From a virus, in IMG/VR virus record IMGVR_UViG_3300033145_000529, positions 84,198 through 148,197 of that record: DNA of 64,000 bases; one strand, 5' to 3'. The translations under genes were made by a program, and so were the position numbers. Shown piece by piece: positions 38,082-46,177 of this stretch. The first letter of the stretch is position 1; every line of letters begins with the position of its first letter. The notes under the pieces were generated by a model. That model ran no database searches. It was not told where the DNA came from and was given only the letters and a program-made list of their open reading frames with translations.

Positions 38082-39447
38082 TTTTATGCTTAATATACTC
38101 TCTAGCTTTGGCAAACGCTGATTCTCTATCATCTTTATTTAATTTTCCATCTATAACCAAGCTAGTTAAATAATTCTTTATATCACCAATAGCTTTACTA
38201 GGTTTAAGGTTAAACGCTTCCATAATCTCCACACCACTAATAGGTGATGTTAAAGTTTCTGGTTGTTCCTTCATACACTTATTTACTAATCTTGTTAAGA
38301 TAGTTATAAACTTGTAACGTGGGTTCTTTGAAGAACGAATATCACACCTCACTAAATCTAATAGCAGATAAATATTATCCTCCCCGACCTTCCTCACCAA
38401 CCGCATGATGATTCGCTTCCTAATTCTACCATTTCGAATTTCCCTTTGCAAAACAATAGGAGTCATATGATACTTTATCAAGTGGCATACGCTGTTTACG
38501 ATTTCGTTATTGTAACGTAATCTACGTAGAATCTTTCTAGTCTTTCTAGCACCCACATTGTGGTGTCCATAGAAGTGAACACCGTCATCATCTTCTATCT
38601 TTGTCTCTGGTTTTCCAATATCGTGGAAGATACAAGCAAGACGGAAGATTAGATTTCTATTGCCAGCATCTACTTTACTACCTTTGTGTAGAACTAACAA
38701 TGAATGTTCGTAAGCATCTTTCGTGTGATTTTTTCCCTGTGGTATATACCTTAGATCCATAAACTCAGGTGCTACATAATACATCAATCCAGTCTGACAT
38801 AGTTTTCTGACACCAAAAGAAGCTCTATATGAAAGAATAATTTTGGTAAACTCGTCACGTATTCTTTCCTTAGAGATAATTTCCAGTCGTTCTGGATGCT
38901 CAATTCTTATACCTAGAGAGAATCCAAATTGGCAAGCAAACCTAATGGCTCTTAACATTCTTAGCGGGTCGGATGAAAATCTCTCGTTGAAATCTCCCAC
39001 GCATCTAATAACTTTATTTTTAATATCTTCTTGCCCATTAAACGGGTCTATAATGGTGTCTACACCATGGTTAATAGACCTTATCAAATCAATAGCCATA
39101 GCATTAATATTAAAGTCCCGCCGACTCAAATCATCATATATGTTATCACTAAATGTCACTGTTGGATTACGAGAATCAGAAGTGTATTTTTCCCCTCTGT
39201 ATGTAGTTACCTCAATGGTTATGCTTGCTGTATTGAGACCAATTGTTCCAAAAGCTTCTCCAATAGAATAAATGCTACCAAACTCATCCAATAGTTCTTT
39301 TATCTTATCTGGATGAATATTAGTTGCCATATCAATATCGTGTGATTCTCTATTAAGAATAATATCACGAACAGTACCACCCACTAGATACAACTCGGCA
39401 TTATTTTTAGCAAACTTGGTTGCTATTCTTTTTACAATATCTTCCAC
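38050..39447 (-). CDS. cca: CCA-adding tRNA nucleotidyltransferase
   Basis: The nucleotidyltransferase head has LVGGTVRDIILN, HDIDMATNI, and RRDFNINAMA; then the RNA-binding region, and an HD domain (CIFHDIGKPET, HHNVGARK). 465 aa, GTG start at 39447 after GAGG. It adds CCA to tRNA 3' ends; about half of the phage tRNAs here lack an encoded CCA. A damaged copy of the N-terminus lies at 40103. Confidence 0.93.
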   Translation of the reverse strand: MEDIVKRIATKFAKNNAELYLVGGTVRDIILNRESHDIDMATNIHPDKIKELLDEFGSIYSIGEAFGTIGLNTASITIEVTTYRGEKYTSDSRNPTVTFSDNIYDDLSRRDFNINAMAIDLIRSINHGVDTIIDPFNGQEDIKNKVIRCVGDFNERFSSDPLRMLRAIRFACQFGFSLGIRIEHPERLEIISKERIRDEFTKIILSYRASFGVRKLCQTGLMYYVAPEFMDLRYIPQGKNHTKDAYEHSLLVLHKGSKVDAGNRNLIFRLACIFHDIGKPETKIEDDDGVHFYGHHNVGARKTRKILRRLRYNNEIVNSVCHLIKYHMTPIVLQREIRNGRIRKRIIMRLVRKVGEDNIYLLLDLVRCDIRSSKNPRYKFITILTRLVNKCMKEQPETLTSPISGVEIMEAFNLKPSKAIGDIKNYLTSLVIDGKLNKDDRESAFAKAREYIKHKNEINDMYKMQ

Positions 39448-39449
39448 AA

Positions 39450-39655
39450 TTAACCTCTAATATTAGCGTTTTCTTTCATAGACAACCAGCAACAAAATTC
39501 TGGTGCATAAATTTTTTGTCCTATTATTTGTTTTTTTATCTTTGTCTAAATTGAATCCTCATTAAATTTAACCTCATCCCATCCTTCTAAAATAGACATA
39601 TCCTGTAGGAAACTAGCAAAACAATACCATTTTTTACAGACAGTGATTCCATCTG
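39450..39655 (-). pseudogene. homing endonuclease C-terminal remnant
   Basis: GITVCKKWYCFASFLQDM, EGWDEVKFNEDSI-stop, then after a shift KKQIIGQKIYAPEFCCWLSM KENANIRG: the C-terminal part of an HNH homing enzyme (ITVC-x-x-W..F..DM; YSPETC-x-W..KEN). Confidence 0.55.
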
Positions 39656-39811
39656 TCAGTCATTATCTTCTCCTTTGGTTTCTAGCTCATCAATAGCCCA
39701 CCATAGGCGATTTGCCTGATACCATATTTCCTCTTCGCCACACACTCCTCTTATTTCTCTACACAAATCAGTAATCAATTTCAACAATTCAACTTTCTCT
39801 TCATCAGTCAT
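39656..39811 (-). CDS. helical protein, 51 aa
   Basis: MTDEEKVELLKLITDLCREI, WYQANRLWWAIDELE. Overlaps the upstream frame by 4 bases. Not recognised. Confidence 0.5.
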   Translation of the reverse strand: MTDEEKVELLKLITDLCREIRGVCGEEEIWYQANRLWWAIDELETKGEDND

Positions 39812-40106
39812 TTCTTTACCTTCCGCCTTGCTTCTAACATTTGGTCAATAGTATCTTGCATTGCTTTCGGTAAAGTAACCCACCAATTCTCTGTTAAATC
39901 ACCGTTCTCTCTAACATCCCAAAGAAATAAGGCACAATCATCATGAGCAATACTCATTACTGGTAAGCCACAAATATCCTTTATAGTCATGGTGGAATAC
40001 TCTCGACTATCTAAGGAAGCAAAACGTTCACCATCATACTTTTGCAATTGCTTACTAGAGAATTGCCACGGTGGGTCGGCATATATTATGTTGTATTTTT
40101 ATTCAT
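39808..40106 (-). pseudogene. MT-A70-type methyltransferase, frameshifted and cut
   Basis: The frame KYNIIYADPPWQFSSKQLQK, then QKYDGERFASLDSREYSTMT, DDCALFLW matches MT-A70 adenine methylases (DPPW). The ATG at 40106 is one base out of frame at an A5 run, and the C-terminus after FLW is unlike the family. Probably non-functional. Confidence 0.65.
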
Positions 40107-40207
40107 TTCATATCCCTCAAAATGGCATCACCACCCACTTCCCATAACTCAAAACCAGCTTTGTTGAATTTTTTAGCTATTTTCTTGATTAATTCTCTTT
40201 CACCCAT
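40103..40207 (-). pseudogene. fragment like the CCA enzyme N-terminus
   Basis: LIKKIAKKFNKAGFELWEVG GDAILRD aligns with IVKRIATKFAKNNAELYLVG GTVRD of the CCA enzyme at 38050, then ends. A truncated duplicate or relative. Confidence 0.45.
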
Positions 40208-40295
40208 ACCGTTTATCTCTAAATCCAAGCTTCCATCCTTCTTTTTTAAATGCAGTAAGTTGCTCAGGATAGATTCTTTTATTTCTCTTTAACAT
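40200..40295 (-). CDS. possible 31-aa peptide
   Basis: MLKRNKRIYPEQLTAFKKEG WKLGFRDKRYG-stop overlaps the fragment downstream. Basic. Uncertain. Confidence 0.3.
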   Translation of the reverse strand: MLKRNKRIYPEQLTAFKKEGWKLGFRDKRYG

Positions 40296-40315
40296 ATTAT
40301 GTATATGTATAATAA

Positions 40316-40627
40316 TTATTCATATTTAGGGCAGTCTCCACATTTACACTGATCCCAAAGTAGAGAACTCATAAGTCCTAGTTCTGCGGAGGACTTGGGG
40401 GGATTAAAGTTTTCTCTCTTACCATCATACACTATCCAAGGAATGCTTGGTTCTTTATTTAAGTCCCAGTCACCCTTTTCTAAGTAGGCACAGTACCCGT
40501 TCTCGTGCTTGTGGTGACGCTTGTCTGTTTTCCAATAAGGACACACTCTTACATCACCAGTGTCAAATACTGTGTAGCAATACATTCCCTTCGGTATTAC
40601 GCTTTTATCTTTTTCCATTGTTCCCAC
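40316..40627 (-). CDS. conserved Cys-rich phage protein, 103 aa
   Basis: GMYCYTVFDTGDVRVCPYW, GYCAYLEKGDWDLN, SSLLWDQCKCGDCPKYE. The LLWDQ-x-K-x-CG ending and CPYW are familiar from phage proteins of unknown function. Probably metal binding. Confidence 0.65.
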   Translation of the reverse strand: MGTMEKDKSVIPKGMYCYTVFDTGDVRVCPYWKTDKRHHKHENGYCAYLEKGDWDLNKEPSIPWIVYDGKRENFNPPKSSAELGLMSSLLWDQCKCGDCPKYE

Positions 40628-40974
40628 AATTCACATTCTTTTTCTTCTGCCTCATCCCTGATTTTCATAATTCTCTTTCTGATTTCTTTCCCTTTCTCCC
40701 AACAAGGTTTACAGATATACTCAGGGTAATCAGAATGGAAATAGGGTTCTAGCAAGTTGCATTCAATATCTACATGTTCCGAACATTCCCAACAAACATC
40801 TTCCTTGCAAATTTTACATTGTTTAATTCCAGTGCATCTCCACTGGTCTTCTTTGCCACAAAAATCACAAGTGACGATGGCTATGGAAGTTGTTTCTATC
40901 TTTGATTCAACTCTTTTCATTCTCCGTACTTTCGAAAGCTCTTCAATTATTGGAGTTAAGCCCAATTTTGGCAC
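40597..40974 (-). CDS. multi-CxxC zinc protein, 125 aa
   Basis: CDFCGKEDQWRCTGIKQCKI CKEDVCWECS..CKPCWEKG: about ten Cys in treble-clef/RING-like spacing, then a charged helix. Likely structural zinc; function unknown. Confidence 0.65.
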   Translation of the reverse strand: MPKLGLTPIIEELSKVRRMKRVESKIETTSIAIVTCDFCGKEDQWRCTGIKQCKICKEDVCWECSEHVDIECNLLEPYFHSDYPEYICKPCWEKGKEIRKRIMKIRDEAEEKECELWEQWKKIKA

Positions 40975-40976
40975 AT

Positions 40977-41225
40977 TTACTTCTCAAATTTTGTCTTTCT
41001 CTCTCGTTTAACTTTTATTTCAGTATAGCATCGGAAGCGAAGTTTACAGTGCTCACATTTTTCCCTATCTTTCATAGCGGCAGTTCGTTCTCTACACTCT
41101 TGGATAAAATCAATGAGTGATAAGTCCTCAGCGTTCATTTGCGGATTACTAGGTAGCCTCCTCCAAGCTGTTGATACTGGTATAGCTTGTCGTAGTGCTT
41201 TAATCATATCCTCATTTTCGCACAT
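40977..41225 (-). CDS. CRF-tag protein, 82 aa
   Basis: Helical start, then CEHCKLRFRCYT (Cys57, 60, 66) with a Lys/Arg tail (EIKVKRERKTKFEK). The tag near a basic end recurs in several proteins. Confidence 0.72.
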   Translation of the reverse strand: MCENEDMIKALRQAIPVSTAWRRLPSNPQMNAEDLSLIDFIQECRERTAAMKDREKCEHCKLRFRCYTEIKVKRERKTKFEK

Positions 41226-41331
41226 TGTTGTACTCTCTCAAGGGCAAGTCGGTGATGCTATAGGTCGTCATCTGAAAAAATAGAGCGTGGTTTAGTCCAG
41301 CACCAACTATTACCACATCATAGTGATTCAT
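41212..41331 (-). pseudogene. FAD-binding N-terminus remnant
   Basis: MNHYDVVIVGAGLNHALFFQ is a Rossmann G-x-G start, as in FAD-dependent oxidoreductases or UDP-galactopyranose mutase; the third Gly is lost and the frame ends after 39 aa. Confidence 0.4.
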
Positions 41332-41337
41332 TCAAAA

Positions 41338-41742
41338 TTACCTTCTTGTCGTATAACACTTAAATCGTGCATCACACTTCTCACAGTGTTCTGTAGGGAA
41401 CTTTCCATAGCTCCAACAAACCTTAAATGGATTACCACACGTTGAGCAGGTGGGATACTTTCTAACTTCACCCATGTTGTATATAGAAACATCACAAGTA
41501 GGACAATACCATACTATCTTCTTCTGCTCACCAATGTTTCCTTTTATACCAATGAAGTCAAGCCCAAAAGGAGTATTGTTCCACCACAATCCGCAACCCG
41601 CACACTTCACATTAACGATTAGTCCACCGCTTAGACGACCCTCGTAGAACTTTTTACTACCGCAGTTCAGACAAGCTAGTTCCTCTGCTGGCATCTTTTC
41701 CGTGTCAATTATTCTACGTTTTCTTTTTAAGAAGTCAAACAT
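41338..41742 (-). CDS. double zinc-ribbon with C-terminal CRF tag, 134 aa
   Basis: CLNCGSKKF..CAGCGLWW, CPTCDVSI..CSTCGNPF, then CEKCDARFKCYTTRR (Cys120, 123, 129) at the very end. Like the glycosylase at 50514, the tag closes the chain. Confidence 0.75.
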   Translation of the reverse strand: MFDFLKRKRRIIDTEKMPAEELACLNCGSKKFYEGRLSGGLIVNVKCAGCGLWWNNTPFGLDFIGIKGNIGEQKKIVWYCPTCDVSIYNMGEVRKYPTCSTCGNPFKVCWSYGKFPTEHCEKCDARFKCYTTRR

Positions 41743-42082
41743 TTATCGCTTCGTCATCAAATTTCTTTGTCATTGCTTTGCACATCTGATAAGTTAAATT
41801 CGTAAAAGCCTTTGATGCCTCATCCACTGTAATCATTTGTGCTTTCATACATTGCTGTAGCTTCTGTAGTCCTATATGGGTATCTTCAAAGACACTCATT
41901 GATTGCGGTCTACCAGCAGTCCAGCATTGAAATCTTTGGTCACATTTGCTACAATGCCTGTGGTCAACTTCTCTTTCTTTTATTCTGCACTGTTCAAACC
42001 TCCATTCGGGTGTGGTTTTATCTATATAGTAGTCACTGTCTTTCTTAATCATATCAAGTTGTAACTTAGGTAACCTTAACAC
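41735..42082 (-). CDS. CRF-tag protein, 115 aa
   Basis: HCSKCDQRFQCWT (Cys44, 47, 53) lies mid-protein between a basic start and a helical half (GLQKLQQCMKAQMITVDEAS). Overlaps its neighbour by 8 bases. Confidence 0.72.
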   Translation of the reverse strand: MLRLPKLQLDMIKKDSDYYIDKTTPEWRFEQCRIKEREVDHRHCSKCDQRFQCWTAGRPQSMSVFEDTHIGLQKLQQCMKAQMITVDEASKAFTNLTYQMCKAMTKKFDDEAINV

Positions 42083-42160
42083 ACCAACTCCAACAATCCT
42101 ACTCTATCAGTCTTGTAACAAATCATACGTCTAGTAATTACTATCAAAGCATCGTTGAAG

Positions 42161-42274
42161 TTACCCCTGACCAGATTCGATAAAGCCTTGAAACACGTCC
42201 GCCATCGGATGCTTGCGACTACCAACTTTTCCTTTATGTGCTTCACTTGTTTGTTTATAACCCAGTTTTGGCAT
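42161..42274 (-). CDS. NUMOD3-like peptide, 37 aa
   Basis: MPKLGYKQTSEAHKGKVGSR KHPM resembles the NUMOD3 DNA-binding repeat of homing enzymes; no nuclease follows. The region 42083-42160 has no clear start. Confidence 0.35.
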   Translation of the reverse strand: MPKLGYKQTSEAHKGKVGSRKHPMADVFQGFIESGQG

Positions 42275-42286
42275 GTTCTAATCTAC

Positions 42287-42538
42287 CTATACATTTATCA
42301 ATAATTTACCAATACTATTCGCAACTTCTGATTTGACTATAATATTTTGTCCTTTTGCCGCAAATTTCTTATCGTTCTCGGTCTTCCACACTTGAATTTG
42401 TATGAACTCTGCTCCCCAACATTTTACCTTGGCAACTCTAACCTTGGAGAACTTGTTCTTCTGGATTTCTCCAATAACATCTAAGAGTTCAAAAACCTTC
42501 TTCTTGTCGTATTTCTTGTCCACATCTGAAAAGCTCAC
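42287..42538 (-). CDS. hypothetical protein, 83 aa
   Basis: A helix (KKVFELLDVIGEIQKN) then strands (VRVAKVKCWGAEFIQIQVWK, KGQNIIVKSEVANSIGKLL). Looks like a small nucleic-acid-binding beta sheet, but I do not recognise it. Confidence 0.6.
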   Translation of the reverse strand: MSFSDVDKKYDKKKVFELLDVIGEIQKNKFSKVRVAKVKCWGAEFIQIQVWKTENDKKFAAKGQNIIVKSEVANSIGKLLINV

Positions 42539-42541
42539 TAT

Positions 42542-42755
42542 TTACCTCCAAGCGATTTTATAGTCTTTTTTAGTGTTGGCTGACAATGTAATCCATTGAC
42601 AATTACCTGGTTCAAACTTTAATTCCACCATACCTACAGCATAGAGCTTAGTATACGATAACAACCGTGTTTCTTGTGCAATGATAATTTTCTTTTATGC
42701 TCTGCTTGTTTTTGAGTGAGAAACTTAAATTTTTTCTGCCCTTTTCTGTTCTCCT
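42542..42755 (-). pseudogene. homing endonuclease remnant
   Basis: FLTQKQAEHKRKLSLHKKHG then, in another frame, MVELKFEPGNCQWITLSANT KKDYKIAWR. EPGNCQW-x-T is the usual end of HNH homing enzymes. Confidence 0.45.
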
Positions 42756-42770
42756 ATAAGCTCCACCTTA

Positions 42771-42799
42771 ATTATACCACATGCCACAGATTAAGTCAA
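42771..42799 (-). promoter_or_regulatory. sigma70-type promoter P8
   Basis: On the minus strand: TTGACT, 17-base spacer ending GGCATGTGG, TATAAT. The -35 contains codons of the upstream frame, which stops one codon later (TTG-ACT-TAA). Confidence 0.8.
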
Positions 42800-42961
42800 A
42801 CCTTTATTATCTGCCATTTTACTCTTGAAAAGACGAACCATACACTTAGGAATCCCAAAGTGGTGACACCAATAAGGTGTAGCTTCATACTCCCTTAATC
42901 TTCGCCAACAGTAATCGGGGTCTTTAGTAAATTCTTTTAGTGTCGGGTCTGGGTATGCTAT
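42791..42961 (-). pseudogene. ORF without a normal start, 56 codons
   Basis: IAYPDPTLKEFTKDPDYCWR RLREY, TPYWCHHFGIPKCMVRLFKS looks like real protein, but no ATG, GTG or TTG precedes it in frame. An ATG at 42968 (MQDS..) is one base out, so a single indel is likely. Confidence 0.4.
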
Positions 42962-42967
42962 CCTGCA

Positions 42968-43204
42968 TTACTTCTTTTCCTTAAACCTCTTTGCTGCTCT
43001 TTCACCAAAGTATTCTACTACAATAGCAGTTGCTACTGCCTGTAGCTGTAAGGGAACATCCACTTCACATAGCCACATAATACCTAATAGTGTCCATGAG
43101 AATACTATAAGGTAAGGTCTAACCATTCCCTTCCAGAACTCTAAGTCACTAGTCCTTTGCACCTTACTGTTCTCCAAATTATATGTTTCTATTTCTTTAT
43201 CCAT
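42968..43204 (-). CDS. holin-like membrane protein, 78 aa
   Basis: After a charged start, helix 1 RPYLIVFSWTLLGIMWLCEV, helix 2 LQLQAVATAIVVEYFGERAA, and a Lys tail. The P..V..WYFGERA-type second helix is typical of phage holins or holin-like proteins. It could time lysis together with the hydrolase at 36208. Confidence 0.65.
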   Translation of the reverse strand: MDKEIETYNLENSKVQRTSDLEFWKGMVRPYLIVFSWTLLGIMWLCEVDVPLQLQAVATAIVVEYFGERAAKRFKEKK

Positions 43205-43332
43205 TGTATTGAGGATGCTGCCTTACGGGAGCACCAGTATAATCTCCTACCTATTTGTCCAGCTTCAGATACGTATGATTCTGCTAAGGATATTCTCTGG
43301 GTAGCCTCAGATATAAAACCATGTACCACCAT
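43189..43332 (-). CDS. small protein, 47 aa
   Basis: MVVHGFISEATQRISLAESY to AASSIQWIKK. Overlaps the holin-like start by 16 bases. Amphipathic. Not recognised. Confidence 0.4.
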   Translation of the reverse strand: MVVHGFISEATQRISLAESYVSEAGQIGRRLYWCSRKAASSIQWIKK

Positions 43333-43341
43333 AACCCATAA

Positions 43342-43980
43342 CTACCTCTCAAAATGTAACTCCCTCATGTGCCACCGCATCCAGCTACCCATAAAAGGAT
43401 TGTTTGACCTGTCAAGGTATCTACTAAATTTCCTGTGTAATTTTTTGGTGTCTTCATATTCATCCCCAGAGTAATTGCCCCAAATATCAAAGTAAATTAT
43501 GTTGTATTTGCGGTCTGGTGTATAACTATAAATATCATCTTCATCAACCCTTAATTTGTTGATGTAGCTACCGAGATGTTTTGCCAAGTGTGGGAGGACA
43601 AGATGGCACACATCGTGTGAGATTTCTACTACAGTAACACTTTCCACTTCTGGTTTAGGTAAAATGCTACAAAGAATCATACCTAATCCTAAGCCAGCGA
43701 TTAGGATATTACCATGTGCTTCTCTTAGAATTTCCGTATTAGAATATCGTTCACCACCTGAGTCTGACATTATTATACTGCCATTATGTGTAAGCTTACA
43801 AAAACTGCCTGCGAATATTTCCCTACCAAGATAGTCACGATTGTATGTAGCCATTGTTACTGCTAGTCGTGCTTTGTCTTTGGGAATATCATAATGTTCA
43901 ATAGCAAACTTACCTGACTTACCTTCAGGTATAATATCCTTCATCAGAGGAAATCCTCTAAGTTGCCAGTCGTTGTTCAT
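43342..43980 (-). CDS. spermidine-synthase-like SAM methyltransferase fold, 212 aa
   Basis: ILIAGLGLGMILCSIL, SVTVVEISHDVCHLVLPHL, YNIIYFDIWGNYSGDEY: the Rossmann order of spermidine synthase-like proteins (G-x-G-x-G, acidic E at strand 2, D-x-W). The leading region YSNTEILREAHGNI also fits. Substrate unknown. Confidence 0.75.
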   Translation of the reverse strand: MNNDWQLRGFPLMKDIIPEGKSGKFAIEHYDIPKDKARLAVTMATYNRDYLGREIFAGSFCKLTHNGSIIMSDSGGERYSNTEILREAHGNILIAGLGLGMILCSILPKPEVESVTVVEISHDVCHLVLPHLAKHLGSYINKLRVDEDDIYSYTPDRKYNIIYFDIWGNYSGDEYEDTKKLHRKFSRYLDRSNNPFMGSWMRWHMRELHFER

Positions 43981-44390
43981 TTCTTTTCTCTCCCGCTCAA
44001 GAGTTCCTTTACCAATTCCTGTGTTGATAAGAAGTAAGCTTCATCATCCTCAAATTCAAGCACAACCCCGCTACCATCAGCTAAAACTGACAGAACGAAC
44101 TTCTCTCCATTACTACCGCCGCCCTTCACCAAGGGAACTCTTCCTATTTTTTGGTTGCTGTCAAATTTATCTATTTTCATTTGGTCTCCAACCCCTTTAT
44201 TATATTGCTTCCAACCACGCTTAATAAATATCTTATCTGCATCGGTATCAGGACACGTAATTGCAAATATTTCGTCTAGCTTGGTCTCCAATAATACCTT
44301 CTCTATAAGATAATTTACTATTTGGGTTGCTAATCCTTTATGCCTATGTTTTAGGGTCAGTATATATAGATTGAGGTCGTCCAACCTCAT
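43977..44390 (-). CDS. GNAT-like N-terminus with extra C-terminal domain, 137 aa
   Basis: LYILTLKHRHKGLATQIVNY is the GNAT motif A helix and loop (R-x2-G-x-A), and CPDTDADKIFIKRGWKQYNK the following part. The first GNAT strands are lost. The final 65 residues differ (RVPLVKGGGSNGEKFVLSVL). May be a cut acetyltransferase. Confidence 0.55.
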   Translation of the reverse strand: MRLDDLNLYILTLKHRHKGLATQIVNYLIEKVLLETKLDEIFAITCPDTDADKIFIKRGWKQYNKGVGDQMKIDKFDSNQKIGRVPLVKGGGSNGEKFVLSVLADGSGVVLEFEDDEAYFLSTQELVKELLSGREKK

Positions 44391-44395
44391 CTGCT

Positions 44396-44656
44396 CTAAT
44401 CATTTCTTTTTTGTATGCGTAAAATACGCTTATTTATTGACTCTTTTTTCCTTCTAGGAAAGTAAAGGTCTACCGCCACTTTCTTTGCTTTACGGGGGTC
44501 GCAGTTTTTCCAGATTTCGTAGGGAACTTCCCATTCAGCACTCTTTTTGAGCTTTTGGTAGACTTCGTTATCCTCAGTGTAGAGGACAATGGTTTTTCCA
44601 TCCCCATAGTTTCTAAGATCGGTGCGGTGTTCTCTTGCTTCTTTCGTTCTTCCCAT
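44396..44656 (-). CDS. hypothetical protein, 86 aa (overlapping frame)
   Basis: GDGKTIVLYTEDNEVYQKLK, WEVPYEIWKNCDPRKAKKVA VDLYF looks like genuine protein, and the ATG lies at an A6 run of the upstream gene. It may also be reached by -1 slippage (see 44470). Confidence 0.6.
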   Translation of the reverse strand: MGRTKEAREHRTDLRNYGDGKTIVLYTEDNEVYQKLKKSAEWEVPYEIWKNCDPRKAKKVAVDLYFPRRKKESINKRILRIQKRND

Positions 44657-44916
44657 TTTTTAGCACTCCAATACCTTGATACTATATCCAAAACACCAGG
44701 TGTTTCACCTGGTTCAATAAATGTCCCCCAATACCTGTCACTATTAAAGAAAACTCGCTCCTGATTTCCCCACTCATCATTAATCCACCTGCCCGATGGA
44801 CTTGCTTGCTGTTCAGTACTCTTCATCTTCCGTTTCTTCTTTGGTTTCAAAGCTTCCTTTCGTACTTCCCTCTCAGCCTTCTCCATCGCCTTCTTGACTT
44901 TTTTACTTGTCTTCAT
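44470..44916 (-). CDS. basic protein with a C-terminal overlap, 148 aa
   Basis: Lys-rich start (KKVKKAMEKAEREVRKEALK), then GRWINDEWGNQERVFFNSDR, VLDIVSRYWSAKKWEERKK. After about 44656 its frame (ETMGMEKPLSSTLRITKSTK) is low quality, while the -1 frame looks protein-like. Real N-terminus; the C-terminus is doubtful. Confidence 0.5.
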   Translation of the reverse strand: MKTSKKVKKAMEKAEREVRKEALKPKKKRKMKSTEQQASPSGRWINDEWGNQERVFFNSDRYWGTFIEPGETPGVLDIVSRYWSAKKWEERKKQENTAPILETMGMEKPLSSTLRITKSTKSSKRVLNGKFPTKSGKTATPVKQRKWR

Positions 44917-44971
44917 ACCATTTCCTCTAATAAGTCTTCACTAATTTGTAGCAAACATCAATTGCCTAAAA

Positions 44972-45316
44972 TCATAGGGAATGGTTTCCATTCTTTAGGT
45001 CAAAAATCAGCTTCTCTGTTGGTGTTAGTTCGGGCATATAATATCCCTTGTAATCACCAAACCTATCTCTCGCTAGGGATAGATGAGCCTTGTCAAACCA
45101 GATACTTCTAGGGTGGTCAAGTCTAATTTCTGCACAATCCTGTTGCCTACCTTTCGCTTCAAGAGCACGATTGCGAGCACATCTTCGACCTTCTGCTTTG
45201 CTAAGGGAATCTAACCTTGAGCATACAGAAATTCCCCTTGCTACGATGTCACCATCTTCTTGAAGTAAGCAAACTGTAGTCCGCCCATCCACATAATAAA
45301 TAGCCCTGTCTTTCAT
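44972..45316 (-). CDS. hypothetical protein, 114 aa
   Basis: YYVDGRTTVCLLQEDGDIVA RGISVCSRLDSLSKAEGRRC ARNRALEA is a pattern of small phage proteins with a beta start and a basic helix. Function unknown. Confidence 0.6.
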   Translation of the reverse strand: MKDRAIYYVDGRTTVCLLQEDGDIVARGISVCSRLDSLSKAEGRRCARNRALEAKGRQQDCAEIRLDHPRSIWFDKAHLSLARDRFGDYKGYYMPELTPTEKLIFDLKNGNHSL

Positions 45317-45372
45317 TTTCCTCTCCTATAGTGGTTCTGAACAAATACCCTTTTAAAATTATTTGCGTTGAT

Positions 45373-45558
45373 TTATTTACTTCTAAGTGTATATCTTGAC
45401 TCACTACTATGCTGTCCCATAGAAATCCGCATCCTCGCTCCACCTCTACTTGCCCAACATCTAAAACGCTTGTCACACTTGTTACACTTTTCTTCATCTA
45501 ATCTATGGGCTACATCATAATCAACCTCAATTATTGGTAATTCCGTCTGGTTCATCAA
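45373..45558 (-). CDS. CRF-tag protein, 61 aa
   Basis: CNKCDKRFRCWAS (Cys25, 28, 34; A in place of T) with a basic, Ser-rich tail. Overlaps the next tag gene by 32 bases. Small, like 22149. Confidence 0.7.
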   Translation of the reverse strand: MMNQTELPIIEVDYDVAHRLDEEKCNKCDKRFRCWASRGGARMRISMGQHSSESRYTLRSK

Positions 45559-45760
45559 ATTTTACCTGTATATCTTTTAATATATCACTTAGTTTAGTAA
45601 CTTCAGCCGAAGACACCCTTGCATCATTCGTTTTAATGCGTTCAGTAAAACATTGAAACCTATACTTACAAGCATTGCAACTTTGTGGTGCGGTTTTTAT
45701 TTTGTCGCATTGCTTTATAACAAGCTCTTTTCCATCCCAATTGAACTCTAATTTACTCAC
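45527..45760 (-). CDS. CRF-tag protein, 77 aa, probably leaderless
   Basis: CNACKYRFQCFTE (Cys28, 31, 37). The GTG start is 7 bases after the -10 of P9, at the expected +1, as for 31017. A short helix follows the tag (SSAEVTKLSDILKDIQVKFD). Confidence 0.72.
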   Translation of the reverse strand: MSKLEFNWDGKELVIKQCDKIKTAPQSCNACKYRFQCFTERIKTNDARVSSAEVTKLSDILKDIQVKFDEPDGITNN

Positions 45761-45766
45761 AGTACC

Positions 45767-45795
45767 ATTATATCATATGCCATTTGGAATGTCAA
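45767..45795 (-). promoter_or_regulatory. sigma70-type promoter P9
   Basis: Minus strand: TTGACA, 17-base spacer ending GGCATATGA, TATAAT, then GTG at +1. Confidence 0.85.
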
Positions 45796-45801
45796 GCCTA
45801 G

Positions 45802-46176
45802 TTATTGGCTGGACAAGTAGTGTTCCTTCAACTGGTAGTGTTCCTCTGGTGTTAACCAAGCGAAAATAAAACCATCATTGATAAGTTGTCCAGCACTGTC
45901 CTTATGACGGTTTAATGTTCGTTCCCTAACATGCTCACGAGCGAACTCATCATCATATTTTGGGTTTAATTTCAGTAACTTTTGAGGTTGGACATAAGTA
46001 AATCCATAAGATGTTGGTTTGAATTCTCGATGACCCCACCCAACTTCACTACCAACACCACGAAAGACACATAACCAAGCATCATAGCCATCCATCCACA
46101 TTACTTTTCTGGATAATTTCGTGAGTCTTCCTTTCCAATTTGGTGCGACCCACGTTAAAGTTCCTTTGGTACTCAT
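45802..46176 (-). CDS. hypothetical protein, 124 aa
   Basis: LTWVAPNWKGRLTKLSRKVM, DAWLCVFRGVGSEVGWGHRE, FIFAWLTPEEHYQLKEHYL. Aromatic, beta-like. Not recognised. Ends just before P9. Confidence 0.6.
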   Translation of the reverse strand: MSTKGTLTWVAPNWKGRLTKLSRKVMWMDGYDAWLCVFRGVGSEVGWGHREFKPTSYGFTYVQPQKLLKLNPKYDDEFAREHVRERTLNRHKDSAGQLINDGFIFAWLTPEEHYQLKEHYLSSQ

Positions 46177-46177
46177 T

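Noticed and set aside
40071-41120. Plus-strand ORFs opposite minus-strand zinc proteins
   Set aside because: Low-complexity Ser/Phe/Leu translations typical of antisense frames; minus-strand genes have binding sites and Cys motifs.
45249-45497. 82-aa minus-strand ORF
   Set aside because: Overlaps the CRF-tag gene at 45373 in another frame; its composition looks like a shadow.
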